DNA from: Comamonas piscis
GTDB taxonomy: Bacteria > Pseudomonadota > Gammaproteobacteria > Burkholderiales > Burkholderiaceae_C
Direction of reading: 5' to 3'
DNA: 64,000 nt
Assembly (NCBI RefSeq): GCF_014109725.1
Contig: NZ_CP058554.1
Location: 3,782,001 to 3,846,000 of the forward strand
In this document: piece by piece, positions 1 to 8,330 of the stretch
Layout: each line of letters begins with the position of its first letter
How positions within the stretch are numbered: position 1 is the first letter of the stretch
Program-made: the position numbers and the translations under genes
The notes under the pieces: model-generated
Told to the model about the DNA's origin: nothing
Seen by the model: only the letters and a program-made list of their open reading frames with translations
Databases searched by the model: none

Positions 1-2
1 TG

Positions 3-620
3 GTCATCCTCGGCACCATCCCGCACATGCTGGTGGTGGGTGCCAAGCAGCCCTATAAAACCGTGGCCGAACTGGTGGCCGCTGGCAAGGCCCAGCCCGG
101 CAAGCTGGCCTATGCCTCGGGCGGCAACGGCACCATCTTGCAGATGCAGGGCGAGTTGCTGCAGCAGCAGACCGGCGCCCGCTTCATCCACATTCCCTAC
201 AAGGGCGACACCCCGGCGCTGCAAGACACCCTGGGCGAGCAGGTGCAGTTCATGTTCGCGCCCGTGGCCGCTGCGCTGCCCCATGTGCAGGCCGGCAAGC
301 TGCGCGCGCTGGCCGTCACCTCCGCCAAGCGCCTGCCTGCGCTGCCCGATGTACCGACGATGGGCGAGGTCGGCATGAAGGACTTTGTCGTCGAGCAATG
401 GCAGGCCGTGTTTGCGCCCGCCAAGACGCCCCAGGCCGTTGTGCAGCGCCTGAACCAGGACATCAACCAGGCACTGAAAGACCCCGGCGTGGTCGCGCTG
501 GCCGACAAGCTCGGCATCAGCCTGGTGGGCGGCACCCCACAACAGCTGGGCGACTTGCAAAAGGCCGACTCCGCCAAGTGGGCCCAGGTCATCAAAGACG
601 GAAACATCAAGGCCGAATAA
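3..620 (+). CDS. Bug/TctC-family periplasmic substrate-binding protein (5' truncated)
   Basis: The frame is open from the left edge, so the N-terminus with signal peptide lies outside the window and about 205 C-terminal residues remain. It would bind a carboxylate in the periplasm and deliver it to a tripartite tricarboxylate transporter (TctAB-type membrane subunits, not in this window). Family hallmarks are visible: the stretch YASGGNGT, the HIPYKGDTPALQD loop that contributes ligand contacts, a GKLRALAVTSAKR segment and the LPDVPTMGE motif, in the same order as in the complete paralogues downstream. It ends 59 bases before the RraA-like gene, on the same strand. Family assignment is secure; the ligand cannot be read from sequence. 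Confidence 0.9.
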   Translation, partial: VILGTIPHMLVVGAKQPYKTVAELVAAGKAQPGKLAYASGGNGTILQMQGELLQQQTGARFIHIPYKGDTPALQDTLGEQVQFMFAPVAAALPHVQAGKLRALAVTSAKRLPALPDVPTMGEVGMKDFVVEQWQAVFAPAKTPQAVVQRLNQDINQALKDPGVVALADKLGISLVGGTPQQLGDLQKADSAKWAQVIKDGNIKAE

Positions 621-679
621 GGCACCGGCCCTTCCCATCGCCCCATTTATTTTTTTATCCCTCCCAACGGACCAACACC

Positions 680-1366
680 ATGAGCCAACTTCCAGACATC
701 ATCCGTGACATCGAACGCGTCGGCGCCGACGTCGTTGCCAAGGCCAGCAGCTTCCAGGCCGCCATTCTGGCCGACGTTGCAGGCCGCCGAGGCACCATGC
801 ATGCGCGGGTGGCACCGGTCCACCAAAGCATGCAGGTTGCAGGCCCGGCATTCACCGTCGAAGTGCGCCCCGGCGACAACCTGATGATCCACGCCGCCAT
901 CGCGCTGGCCCAACCTGGCGATGTGCTGGTGATCGATGGCAAGGGCGACCAGACGGCCGCACTGATGGGCACCTTGATGCTCAGCGCCTGCAAGAAGCTC
1001 GGCCTGGCCGGCGTGATCGTTGATGGTTCCATCCGCGACAAGCTGGAGATTCTGGACCTGGACTTCCCCGTGTTCAGCGCCGGCTTCAACCCCGCCGGCC
1101 CCACCAAGTTTGTGCCCGGCCGCATCAACCACCCCATTTCGGCCGGCGGCACCACGGTCAACCCGGGTGACCTGGTCGTGGGCGATGCCGATGGCGTGGT
1201 CGTGATCGAGCGCGCCAAGGCGCCTGCGATGCTGGCCCTGGCCGACAAGAAGGTGGCCGATGAAGCCGCCCGCATCGACGCGATTGCCCGTGGCGACACG
1301 GCATCGAAATGGCTGCCCGCTGCACTGCGTGCGGCCGGCGTGCTCAAGGAAGGAGAATCGCTGTGA
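680..1366 (+). CDS. RraA-like protein / 4-hydroxy-4-methyl-2-oxoglutarate aldolase family
   Basis: A 228-residue member of the RraA/HMG-aldolase fold. Relatives either cleave 4-hydroxy-4-methyl-2-oxoglutarate or oxaloacetate with a divalent metal, or (true RraA) inhibit RNase E. The central GVIVDGSIRD motif carries the Arg-Asp pair that binds substrate and metal in the aldolases, preceded by a GDQTAALMGTLM helix and followed by GDLVVGDADGVV. The ATG at 680 is chosen because conservation begins there; an upstream extension reads through the preceding gene. Next to a hydroxyacid dehydrogenase, Bug receptors and a PDC-lactonase-like hydrolase, a catabolic aldolase/decarboxylase role is more likely than RNase regulation. 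The following gene overlaps its stop codon. Confidence 0.85.
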   Translation: MSQLPDIIRDIERVGADVVAKASSFQAAILADVAGRRGTMHARVAPVHQSMQVAGPAFTVEVRPGDNLMIHAAIALAQPGDVLVIDGKGDQTAALMGTLMLSACKKLGLAGVIVDGSIRDKLEILDLDFPVFSAGFNPAGPTKFVPGRINHPISAGGTTVNPGDLVVGDADGVVVIERAKAPAMLALADKKVADEAARIDAIARGDTASKWLPAALRAAGVLKEGESL

Positions 1367-2292
1367 ACCCCAGCCTCATCGTGACTGGCGCCGATCTGGC
1401 GCAGCAAGCACTGGACCTGCTCGGCGGCTACGAAGTCATCTACGCCGGCAAAACGCCGACCGAAGACGACCTGGTGGCGCTGGCCAAGCAGCATGACCCA
1501 GTGGCCATCATCGTGCGCTACGGCAAGGTGGGCGCTGCGGTGATGGATGCGGCGCCTTCGCTCAAGGTGATCTCCAAGCACGGCAGCGGCACCGACACCA
1601 TCGACAAAGTCGCGGCCAAGGCGCGCGGCATCGAAGTGGTGGCCGCCGTGGGCGCCAACGCCGCCGCCGTGGCCGAGCAGGCACTTGCGCTGCTGCTGGC
1701 TTGCGCCAAATCCGTCGTGGCGCTGAATGCGCGCATGCATGCCGGCCACTGGGACAAGGCCACGCACAAGAGCCTGGAGCTGGGTGGCCGCACCGTTGGC
1801 CTGGTAGGGCTGGGCGCCATCGGCCTGCGCTTTGCCAAGATGGCCGATGCGCTGGGCATGCGCGTGATTGGCTTTGACCCCTTCGCCAAGAACCTGCCGG
1901 ACTATGTGCGCAGCGTGGACCTGGACACCCTCTGGCGCGAGGCCGATGCGATCTCGCTGCACTGCCCGCTGACGGAAGAGAACCGGGGCCTGCTCAATGC
2001 CGCCACCCTGGCGCAGTGCAAGCGGGGCGTCATCGTCGTCAACACCGCACGCGGCGGTTTGATCGACGAGGCCGCCTTGCTGGATGCCGTGCGCGCAGGC
2101 CAGGTGATGGCGGCTGGCCTGGACAGCTTTGCGGTGGAGCCGATGACCGCCGGCCACCCTTTCCAAGGCGAGCCGCGCTTTATCTTGAGCCCCCACATTG
2201 GCGGTGTAACCAGCGATGCCTACGTGAACATGGGCGTGGGCGCGGCCCAAAACCTGCTGGCCGTGCTGGCCAAGGCGCCAGCCACGGCCTAA
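1363..2292 (+). CDS. D-2-hydroxyacid dehydrogenase (NAD-binding)
   Basis: A 309-residue member of the D-isomer-specific 2-hydroxyacid dehydrogenase family, which interconverts 2-hydroxy acids and 2-oxo acids with NAD(P). The Rossmann motif GLVGLGAIGLRFA lies near residues 145-157; the catalytic Arg-Glu-His set is supplied by VNTARGG, the Glu of LDSFAVEP and the His of LSPHIGG near the C-terminus. The chosen GTG start overlaps the RraA-like stop codon (GTGA) and has a strong AAGGAGAA ribosome site just upstream, implying translational coupling. An upstream ATG at 1309 would sit inside the preceding gene. Together with the aldolase-like gene it suggests breakdown of a hydroxy or oxo dicarboxylic acid. 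The exact substrate is unknown. Confidence 0.88.
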   Translation: MNPSLIVTGADLAQQALDLLGGYEVIYAGKTPTEDDLVALAKQHDPVAIIVRYGKVGAAVMDAAPSLKVISKHGSGTDTIDKVAAKARGIEVVAAVGANAAAVAEQALALLLACAKSVVALNARMHAGHWDKATHKSLELGGRTVGLVGLGAIGLRFAKMADALGMRVIGFDPFAKNLPDYVRSVDLDTLWREADAISLHCPLTEENRGLLNAATLAQCKRGVIVVNTARGGLIDEAALLDAVRAGQVMAAGLDSFAVEPMTAGHPFQGEPRFILSPHIGGVTSDAYVNMGVGAAQNLLAVLAKAPATA

Positions 2293-2431
2293 AGCGCTGG
2301 CTGGAGTGCGGGCAAGCCAGCGTTGCTGCTCGTGCATTGACCTGGGCCGGGCACACACCCGGCCCCCACACACCAAGAGGCCGCAACCATGCGGCCCGGC
2401 TCAGAGCACCTGAGCAAGACAGGAGACAAAG

Positions 2432-3436
2432 ATGAAGCAGGTTTTTAACCGCCGCTGGCCCATAGTGCTAGCGGTCAAGACGCTGGCGGCCATCGCCTTC
2501 ACAGCAGGCACGGCTACGCTGCCCGCCCAGGCGCAGAGCCACTGGCCCGACAAGCCGATCAAGCTCGTCGTGCCCTACCCGCCCGGCGGCAATGCCGACA
2601 ACACCGCGCGCCTGCTGGCCACCCAGCTGACCAGCCGGCTGGGCCAGCAGGTGATTGTGGACAACCGCCCCGGCGGCAGCGGCACCATTGGCGCGGCGGC
2701 GGTAGCCAAGGCTGCACCAGACGGCTATACGCTGCTGCTCGATGCGACGGCCTTTACCGTCAACCCCAGCCTGTTCGCCAAACTGCCTTACCAGCCGGCC
2801 AAGGATTTTGCGCCGATCTCGCTGATCAACCAGGTGCCCTTGCTGCTGGTGGTGCCCGCCAGCTCGGCACTGCATACCGTCGCCGACCTGACCCGCGCCG
2901 CGCAGGCCGCGCCGGGCAAGCTCAGCTACGCCTCGGCCGGCAACGGCGGCGCGCAGCATCTGGCGGCGGAGCTGTACAAGCAAGGCGCCAAGATCGAGAT
3001 GACGCATATCCCCTATCGCGGTGGTGCACCGGCCCTGACCGACCTGATTGGCGGCCAGGTGGATGTGATGTTCAGCGCCACTACGGCCAGCGGCCCCTTT
3101 GTCAAAGGCGGCAAGCTGCGTGCGCTGGCCATCAGCTCGGCGCAGCGCAGCGAAGGCTGGGAGCAGGTGCCGACGATGGCCGAATCCGGCCTGGCCGGTT
3201 TTGAGGTGAACGAGTGGAACGGCTTGTTCGCCCCCGCTGGCACGCCGCAACCGGTGCTGCAGCGCCTGGAGGAGGAAACCCGCGCCATCGTGGCCAGCCC
3301 CGAGATGAAAAAACGCTTTGCCGAACTGGGTGTACAAGGCGTAGGCTCCAGCGCGCAGTCGTTTTCCAGCTTTGTGCAGGCCGAGACGGCCAAGTGGGCC
3401 GGTGTGATCCGCGCCAGCGGCATCCGAATGGATTGA
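2432..3436 (+). CDS. Bug/TctC-family periplasmic substrate-binding protein
   Basis: A complete 334-residue receptor. An N-terminal signal peptide of about 34 residues ends at AQA. The mature protein opens with WPDKPIKLVVPYPPGG, the glycine-rich phosphate/carboxylate loop typical of Bug proteins, followed by a GGSGTIGA loop and an HIPYRGGAPALTDL segment. It would capture a small carboxylate for a tripartite tricarboxylate transporter or for signalling. A good GGAG ribosome site precedes the ATG, and a gap of about 140 bases separates it from the dehydrogenase. It is the second of four Bug genes in the first 5.5 kb, and the next one starts 15 bases downstream. The ligand cannot be predicted. 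Confidence 0.93.
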   Translation: MKQVFNRRWPIVLAVKTLAAIAFTAGTATLPAQAQSHWPDKPIKLVVPYPPGGNADNTARLLATQLTSRLGQQVIVDNRPGGSGTIGAAAVAKAAPDGYTLLLDATAFTVNPSLFAKLPYQPAKDFAPISLINQVPLLLVVPASSALHTVADLTRAAQAAPGKLSYASAGNGGAQHLAAELYKQGAKIEMTHIPYRGGAPALTDLIGGQVDVMFSATTASGPFVKGGKLRALAISSAQRSEGWEQVPTMAESGLAGFEVNEWNGLFAPAGTPQPVLQRLEEETRAIVASPEMKKRFAELGVQGVGSSAQSFSSFVQAETAKWAGVIRASGIRMD

Positions 3437-3451
3437 GAAAGAGACAAGCAC

Positions 3452-4444
3452 ATGTTCAAGAAGAAAAATCTGCCAGCACTGGCGCTACAAACGCTGGTGG
3501 CAGCAGCAGCGCTGGCATCCAGCGCCAGCTTTGCCCAAGCCCCCGCCTACCCCGCCAAGCCAGTGCGGCTGATCGTGGGCTTTGCCGCAGGCGGCCCCAC
3601 CGATGTGGTGGCACGTGCCTTTGCCGACTACGCCGGCCGCACCCTGGGCCAGCCTTTTGTGGTGGACAACAAGCCCGGCGCCAACACCATCCTGGCGGCG
3701 CAAGCGGTGGCCAGTGCGCCCGCCGATGGCTATACCCTGCTGTTTGGCGCCACCAACCACACGATGATTCCGGGCCTGTACAGCGGGCGGGTGAAGTTTG
3801 ATGCGGTCAAGTCCTTCCAGCCGCTGTGTACGGTGGCCACCAGCCCAACTGTGCTGGTAGTGGGCCCGGGCCTGCCCGTCAAGACCTTGGCCGACTACAT
3901 GGCCCGCGCCCGCAAGGAACCCGGCCGCACCACGGCAGGCACCGCCGGCATGGGCAGCTCGGGCCACTTTGCGACCGAGATGTTTGCCCGCGCCAATGGC
4001 CTGCAGCTGAACCATGTGCCCTACAAGGGCGCCGCCCCGGTGGTGACCGACTTGATGGGCGGCCAGCTCGACAGCTCCTTCGCCACCTTGGGATCGGTGC
4101 TGCCGCAGATCAAAAGCGGCAAGCTCAGCGCACTGGCTGTCGCCTCGCCCAAGCGCTCGTCGCTGCTGCCCGATGTTCCGACCTTTGCCGAATCTGGCGG
4201 TGGCAAGTACTCGGCCGATGCCTGGTACGGCGTGCTGGCTCCCGCCGGTCTGCCCGCAGCAGTAGCGCAGCAGTTGGAGAAGGCAGCCCGCGATTTTGCA
4301 GGCAGTGCAGCGGCCATTGAGAAGCTGCACAGCCTGGGCCTGGATGCCGATTCCACCTGCGGCCAGGCTTTCAGCACCCAAGTGGCGCGCGAAGTGACGA
4401 CCTATACCCAGATCGCGCGCGACCTGGATCTCAAAGCCGATTGA
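3452..4444 (+). CDS. Bug/TctC-family periplasmic substrate-binding protein
   Basis: A 330-residue receptor with a signal peptide ending near ASFAQA. Family motifs are present in order: YPAKPVRLIVGFAAGGPTD at the mature N-terminus, GANTILAAQAVA, NHVPYKGAAPVVTDL and LPDVPTFAESGG. Compared with its neighbours the first loop reads GFAAGGPTD rather than PYxPGGxAD, and the C-terminal part contains an extra cysteine-containing segment (STCGQAF), so the ligand is probably different. It is tightly spaced with the Bug genes on both sides, consistent with one transcript. The membrane subunits of the transporter are not in the window. Confidence 0.93.
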   Translation: MFKKKNLPALALQTLVAAAALASSASFAQAPAYPAKPVRLIVGFAAGGPTDVVARAFADYAGRTLGQPFVVDNKPGANTILAAQAVASAPADGYTLLFGATNHTMIPGLYSGRVKFDAVKSFQPLCTVATSPTVLVVGPGLPVKTLADYMARARKEPGRTTAGTAGMGSSGHFATEMFARANGLQLNHVPYKGAAPVVTDLMGGQLDSSFATLGSVLPQIKSGKLSALAVASPKRSSLLPDVPTFAESGGGKYSADAWYGVLAPAGLPAAVAQQLEKAARDFAGSAAAIEKLHSLGLDADSTCGQAFSTQVAREVTTYTQIARDLDLKAD

Positions 4445-4482
4445 TCCCGCGCCCACAACGACACTTGCTATTAGGAGACAAC

Positions 4483-5439
4483 ATGCCCCGCTTTATCCGA
4501 CCCCTGATCGCCGCTTGCGCGCTGGCCGCCACCATGGCGCATGCCGCCTTCCCCGAGCGCCCTATCACCATCGTGGTGCCCTACGCCCCGGGCGGCGCGG
4601 CCGATGCGGTGGCCCGCGTGCTGGCCACCCGCATGGGCAGCAAGCTGGGCACCAGCGTGATCGTGGAAAACAAGGCCGGCGCCAGCGGCACCATTGGCGC
4701 GAGCTTTGTCGCCAAGGCCAAGGCCGATGGCTACACCATGCTGTACGACGCGACGCCCTACTCGATCAACCCGCACCTGTTCGCCAAGATGCCCTATGCA
4801 GCCAATGCACTGCAGCCGCTGTCGCTGGTGCTGTTGGCCCCCAATGCGCTTGTCGTCAAGGCAGAGTCGCCGCTGAAGAACGTGAACGACCTGATCGCCA
4901 AGGCCAAGGCCGAACCGGGCAAGATCAACTTTGCATCGGGCGGCAGTGGCACCGTGCAGCGCCTGGCGGCCGAGCTGTTCCGCCAACAACTGGGGCTGGA
5001 CATGGTGCATGTTCCCTATAAGAGCGGCGGCCCGGCGATTGCCGATGTGATGGGTGGCCAGGTGGATTTTATGTTCGCCACCGTTGCCGCTTCCTACCCG
5101 CTGGTGAGCGGCGGCAAGCTGCGCGCGCTGGCTGTCTCCTCGCCCCAGCGCTCGGCCCGTTTGCCAGAGGTGCCCACGGTGGCTGAGACGGTCATCCCCG
5201 GCTACGAAGCCTATGAGTGGAATGGCGTGCTGCTGCCCGCTGGTACGCCAGCCGCTATCTCCAAACAACTGCACCAGGTGATTGCCGAGGTGCTGAAGGA
5301 AGACGAGGTCAAGCAACGCCTGTCGGACCTGGGCGCACAGCCCGTGGGCTCGACGCCTGCGGAGTTCAGCGCCTTTCTGAAAAAGGAAGATGCCAAATGG
5401 GGCGAGGTGGTGAAGAAGGGCAATATCAAACTCGACTGA
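4483..5439 (+). CDS. Bug/TctC-family periplasmic substrate-binding protein
   Basis: A 318-residue receptor. The ATG at 4483 follows an AGGAGA ribosome site and gives a normal signal peptide ending at AHA, whereas an upstream TTG would add 14 residues ahead of it. The mature protein begins FPERPITIVVPYAPGGAAD, with the GASGTIGASF loop and the HVPYKSGGPAIADVMGG segment of the family. It is closest in motif wording to the gene at 2432 (both have the FAKxPY and SxNPxLF stretches), suggesting a fairly recent duplication. It precedes the amidohydrolase gene by 63 bases and is probably co-transcribed. Confidence 0.92.
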   Translation: MPRFIRPLIAACALAATMAHAAFPERPITIVVPYAPGGAADAVARVLATRMGSKLGTSVIVENKAGASGTIGASFVAKAKADGYTMLYDATPYSINPHLFAKMPYAANALQPLSLVLLAPNALVVKAESPLKNVNDLIAKAKAEPGKINFASGGSGTVQRLAAELFRQQLGLDMVHVPYKSGGPAIADVMGGQVDFMFATVAASYPLVSGGKLRALAVSSPQRSARLPEVPTVAETVIPGYEAYEWNGVLLPAGTPAAISKQLHQVIAEVLKEDEVKQRLSDLGAQPVGSTPAEFSAFLKKEDAKWGEVVKKGNIKLD

Positions 5440-5502
5440 GCCCCATCCCACTGGCCGCCGCTGCAGCGGCCAGCCCCGCCTTCATAACACGCCTGCACCG
5501 CG

Positions 5503-6402
5503 ATGACCTTGCCTGATCTCTCCACCCCCGTGCCGCATTCGGTCGGCCTGAACCGACCCACGCGCGCCCTGCCTGCGCTGGCCTGCGACAGCCATATGCA
5601 CATCTTCGACACGCGCTTTGCGCCGTCGGCACACTGGCCGCGCACGCCACCCCATGCGCCGGTAGCGGCATACCGGCAGCTGCAACAGCGCCTGGGCACT
5701 TCGCGCACGGTGGTGGTCACGCCCTCTACCTACGGCACCGACAATGCTTGCACCCTGGATGCCCTCGACCAACTGGGCGACAGCGCGCGCGGCGTGGCGG
5801 TGGTGGATGCCGACGTGAGCGATGCCGAGCTGGCCCGCCTGGCGGCGCGACGCGTTTGCGGGCTGCGGCTGAACTTTGTCTCGCCCCAGTCCTGGGGAAC
5901 CACTACGGCCGACATGCTGCAGACCCTGGCGCAGAAGCTGGCCCGCCACCCGGACTGTGCCGTCTGGCATATCCAGGTGTTTGCCGAGCCGGTGCAGATC
6001 ATTGAATTGCAGCCGGTGCTGCAGCAGCTGCCCGTACCCTTGGTGATCGACCATCTGGGCCGCATTGACCCGGCCGAAGGCGCATCGGCCGAGGCCTATG
6101 GCGTGCTGCGCCGTCTGCTGGATGGCGGCCGTTGCTGGGTCAAGCTCTCTGGCGCCTATATGCGCTCCCAGGTGCATGGCCCCAGCTATGCCGATACCGT
6201 GCCACTGGGCCGCGCCCTTGTGCAGGCCGCCCCTGAGCGCCTGGTGTGGGGCTCTGACTGGCCGCACACCACCGAGCGGCCGGGTACCGTCAACGATACG
6301 GACCTGGTCAATCTTCTGCAGACCTGGTCGGCATCGGATGCGGTGATGGACCGCATTTTGGTGGACAACCCCGCTCAGCTCTACGGCTTCGATCGTCGCT
6401 AA
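5503..6402 (+). CDS. Amidohydrolase-2 family protein (2-pyrone-4,6-dicarboxylate lactonase-like)
   Basis: A 299-residue TIM-barrel metal-dependent hydrolase of the COG3618 type. The first strand carries CDSHMHIFD, the HxH metal motif typical of 2-pyrone-4,6-dicarboxylate lactonase (LigI) and sugar-lactone hydrolases. VIDHLGRIDP and LVWGSDWPHT supply the later His and the catalytic Asp. It would hydrolyse a lactone in the cytoplasm. The neighbouring RraA-like aldolase recalls the LigI/LigK pair of protocatechuate 4,5-cleavage, but no other lig gene is visible, so the substrate is open. No convincing ribosome site precedes the ATG, so translation may depend on coupling to the upstream Bug gene. 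Confidence 0.85.
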   Translation: MTLPDLSTPVPHSVGLNRPTRALPALACDSHMHIFDTRFAPSAHWPRTPPHAPVAAYRQLQQRLGTSRTVVVTPSTYGTDNACTLDALDQLGDSARGVAVVDADVSDAELARLAARRVCGLRLNFVSPQSWGTTTADMLQTLAQKLARHPDCAVWHIQVFAEPVQIIELQPVLQQLPVPLVIDHLGRIDPAEGASAEAYGVLRRLLDGGRCWVKLSGAYMRSQVHGPSYADTVPLGRALVQAAPERLVWGSDWPHTTERPGTVNDTDLVNLLQTWSASDAVMDRILVDNPAQLYGFDRR

Positions 6403-6459
6403 ACCCTGGCAAGATCCAGCTCGCACCCCACCCGTTTTTGATGCCAAAAAGGCTAGCCT

Positions 6460-7383
6460 ATGTTTTTGCTGCAATCCCCTGAAGTCCGCCCCCTGGACAC
6501 CTTCAGCGCCATGCCCGAATCCTTTCGCCGCCGTGAGCGCAGCGCCTGGGCCGATGCCAACAGGGGCGGCGCGATAACCGATTCATTTCTGGAAGGCCCG
6601 GTGTTGGACGAGGCGGGCAACCTCTATGTCAGCGATATCCCCTGGGGCCGCATTTTTCGCATTGATGCGCAAGGCCAGTGGAGCCTGGTCGCAGAGTATG
6701 ACGGGGAGCCCAATGGCATGAAGTTTCTGGCGCCGGGCAAGCTGCTGATCACCGACTACAAGAACGGCCTGGTGCAGCTGGATGTGGCCAGCGGCACGGT
6801 GACGCCCTATCTGGAACGCCGCAACAGCGAGAGCTTCAAGGGGGTGAACGACCTGATTTTTGATGCCGATGGGAACCTGTACTTTAGCGACCAGGGCCAG
6901 AGCGGCCTGCATGACCCCAGCGGCCGGCTGTACCGCCTGCGCCCCAACGGCCAGCTCGATCTGCTGCTGAGCAATGTGCCCAGCCCCAATGGGGTGGCGC
7001 TGTCACCCGATGGCCGTGTGCTGTATTTGGCGGTGACGCGGGGCAACTGCGTCTGGCGCGTGCCCTTGCTGCCCGATGGCAGCGTCGCCAAGGTGAGCCA
7101 GTTCTTTACCTCCTACGGCCCCAGCGGCCCCGATGGCCTGGCCGTTGATGCCCAAGGCCATGTGCTGGTCGCCAACCCGGGCCTGGGCTATGTCTGGGTG
7201 CTGAACCACCTGGCCGAGCCGGTGCAGGTGCTCTGCGGCATCAAGGGCAGCTCCACCACCAATCTGGCCTTTGGGGGTGCGGATCGCAAACAGCTGTTTG
7301 TCACCGATTCCACCTATGGCCGCATATTGACGACAACCTTGGCTACCGCTGGTATGCCGATTCACCAAGGCAAGACAAGCTAA
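6460..7383 (+). CDS. SMP-30/gluconolactonase/LRE-like family protein
   Basis: A 307-residue six-bladed beta-propeller of the SMP-30/gluconolactonase family, which hydrolyses sugar or other lactones using one divalent metal. Visible family features are LEGPVLDEAGNLYVSD (first metal-binding Glu), KGVNDLIFDADGNLYFSDQG (Asn-Asp), PNGVALSPDG (Asn) and SGPDGLAVDAQGHV (Asp). No signal peptide is apparent, so it is probably cytoplasmic. It is the last gene of the plus-strand cluster, following the amidohydrolase, so two lactone hydrolases act in the same pathway. Its stop codon overlaps by four bases the stop of the convergent esterase gene. Confidence 0.87.
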   Translation: MFLLQSPEVRPLDTFSAMPESFRRRERSAWADANRGGAITDSFLEGPVLDEAGNLYVSDIPWGRIFRIDAQGQWSLVAEYDGEPNGMKFLAPGKLLITDYKNGLVQLDVASGTVTPYLERRNSESFKGVNDLIFDADGNLYFSDQGQSGLHDPSGRLYRLRPNGQLDLLLSNVPSPNGVALSPDGRVLYLAVTRGNCVWRVPLLPDGSVAKVSQFFTSYGPSGPDGLAVDAQGHVLVANPGLGYVWVLNHLAEPVQVLCGIKGSSTTNLAFGGADRKQLFVTDSTYGRILTTTLATAGMPIHQGKTS

Positions 7384-8330
7384 CGCAGCGTAAACGCAAA
7401 GCGCATCGTGTCATTGGCCGCCTGCGCTGGCACGCTGGCATGCACCTCATGGGGGTAGCGCTGCAGCCGCACGCGCAGGCCCCAGCCAGACAGGGCTTCC
7501 AGCCGCTCGGCCAGCATGCGGGCCGATTCCGGATCGCCATCGGCATCGCGGTCGCCCACGACCACCATCAGGCGGCTGGTGGCGCCCACCTTGCCGGCCT
7601 GCACCTTGTCGCGGAACACGCGCTCCTCGTCCAGAATGCTCTGGCCGTTCCATTCCATCGAGGGACTGGCCGCCACAATCGACTCAAAGGCCTGGGGGTG
7701 CTCGTACAGCGCATAGAGCGCAAACAGCCCGCCAAAGGAATGGCCAAACAGCGACTGTCGCTCCAGGTTGACGGGGTAGCGCTGGGCGATCTCGCTGCGC
7801 AGCTTGCCGGTCAAAAAATCCAGAAACGGCGCGCGTGCGCCGCTTTTGTATTTGGCAAAGGGGCGCACCTCGGGCGACAGCGGCTCGCGCAGCTGCGCTG
7901 TGTAGTCGGCCATGCGGCGCACATCCCAGGCTTTGTCGCCCGGGTAGCCCACGCCCACGATGATGGCCTTGCCCACGGGCAAGTAGTCCTGCACCCAGCG
8001 TGCCTGCGCAAACGAGCCAAAGTAGGCATTGCCATCGAGCACATAGAGCACCGGGTAACCGCCCTTGGGGGGCTCGCCCTTCTCAGGCGCGGAGACAAAG
8101 ATGCGGTAGACCTCGCCGTTGTCCGATGGCATGTCCCAGACCTGGGTGGCGGGCATCACATAGGGGCTGGCGGGTGTTGGGGTGGTGGCAGGGGTGGCCG
8201 CTGCGGGTGCAGCGCCCTCCTGGGCGGTTTGCGCACCCGCCTGCGGCGCAGCGACCAGCAAGCCAGCCAGCAGCGCCGCGCAGGTGCCTTGTTGGAAGGT
8301 AGACAAGCGCATGGGCAGCTTAAAAATCAT
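7380..8330 (-). CDS. Exported alpha/beta-hydrolase, Fes/IroE-type esterase family
   Basis: About 316 residues of the esterase-D/enterochelin-esterase superfamily (PF00756 type). The nucleophile sits in FGHSFGG (Ser about residue 198), an acidic residue in VVGDRDADGD, and the His in PHEVHAS near the C-terminus. An N-terminal hydrophobic segment ending APQAGAQ is a probable signal peptide, followed by an Ala/Pro/Thr-rich linker, so the enzyme should act in the periplasm, as IroE and PfeE do on catecholate siderophores. Start chosen at 8330, overlapping the receptor stop by 11 bases; the ATG at 8312 is an equally possible start. Position directly downstream of a siderophore receptor supports a role in releasing iron from an imported ester siderophore; this is inference. 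Confidence 0.82.
   Translation of the reverse strand: MIFKLPMRLSTFQQGTCAALLAGLLVAAPQAGAQTAQEGAAPAAATPATTPTPASPYVMPATQVWDMPSDNGEVYRIFVSAPEKGEPPKGGYPVLYVLDGNAYFGSFAQARWVQDYLPVGKAIIVGVGYPGDKAWDVRRMADYTAQLREPLSPEVRPFAKYKSGARAPFLDFLTGKLRSEIAQRYPVNLERQSLFGHSFGGLFALYALYEHPQAFESIVAASPSMEWNGQSILDEERVFRDKVQAGKVGATSRLMVVVGDRDADGDPESARMLAERLEALSGWGLRVRLQRYPHEVHASVPAQAANDTMRFAFTLR

Noticed and set aside
680..1366. RNase E inhibitor RraA proper
   Set aside because: The catabolic neighbourhood and the Arg-Asp motif suit the aldolase branch of the family better; not excluded.
655..2376. Long open frame on the minus strand (573 codons)
   Set aside because: It lies antisense to two well-supported genes (RraA-like and dehydrogenase); high GC creates long antisense frames. 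Its sequence is His/Arg/Gly-rich without motifs.
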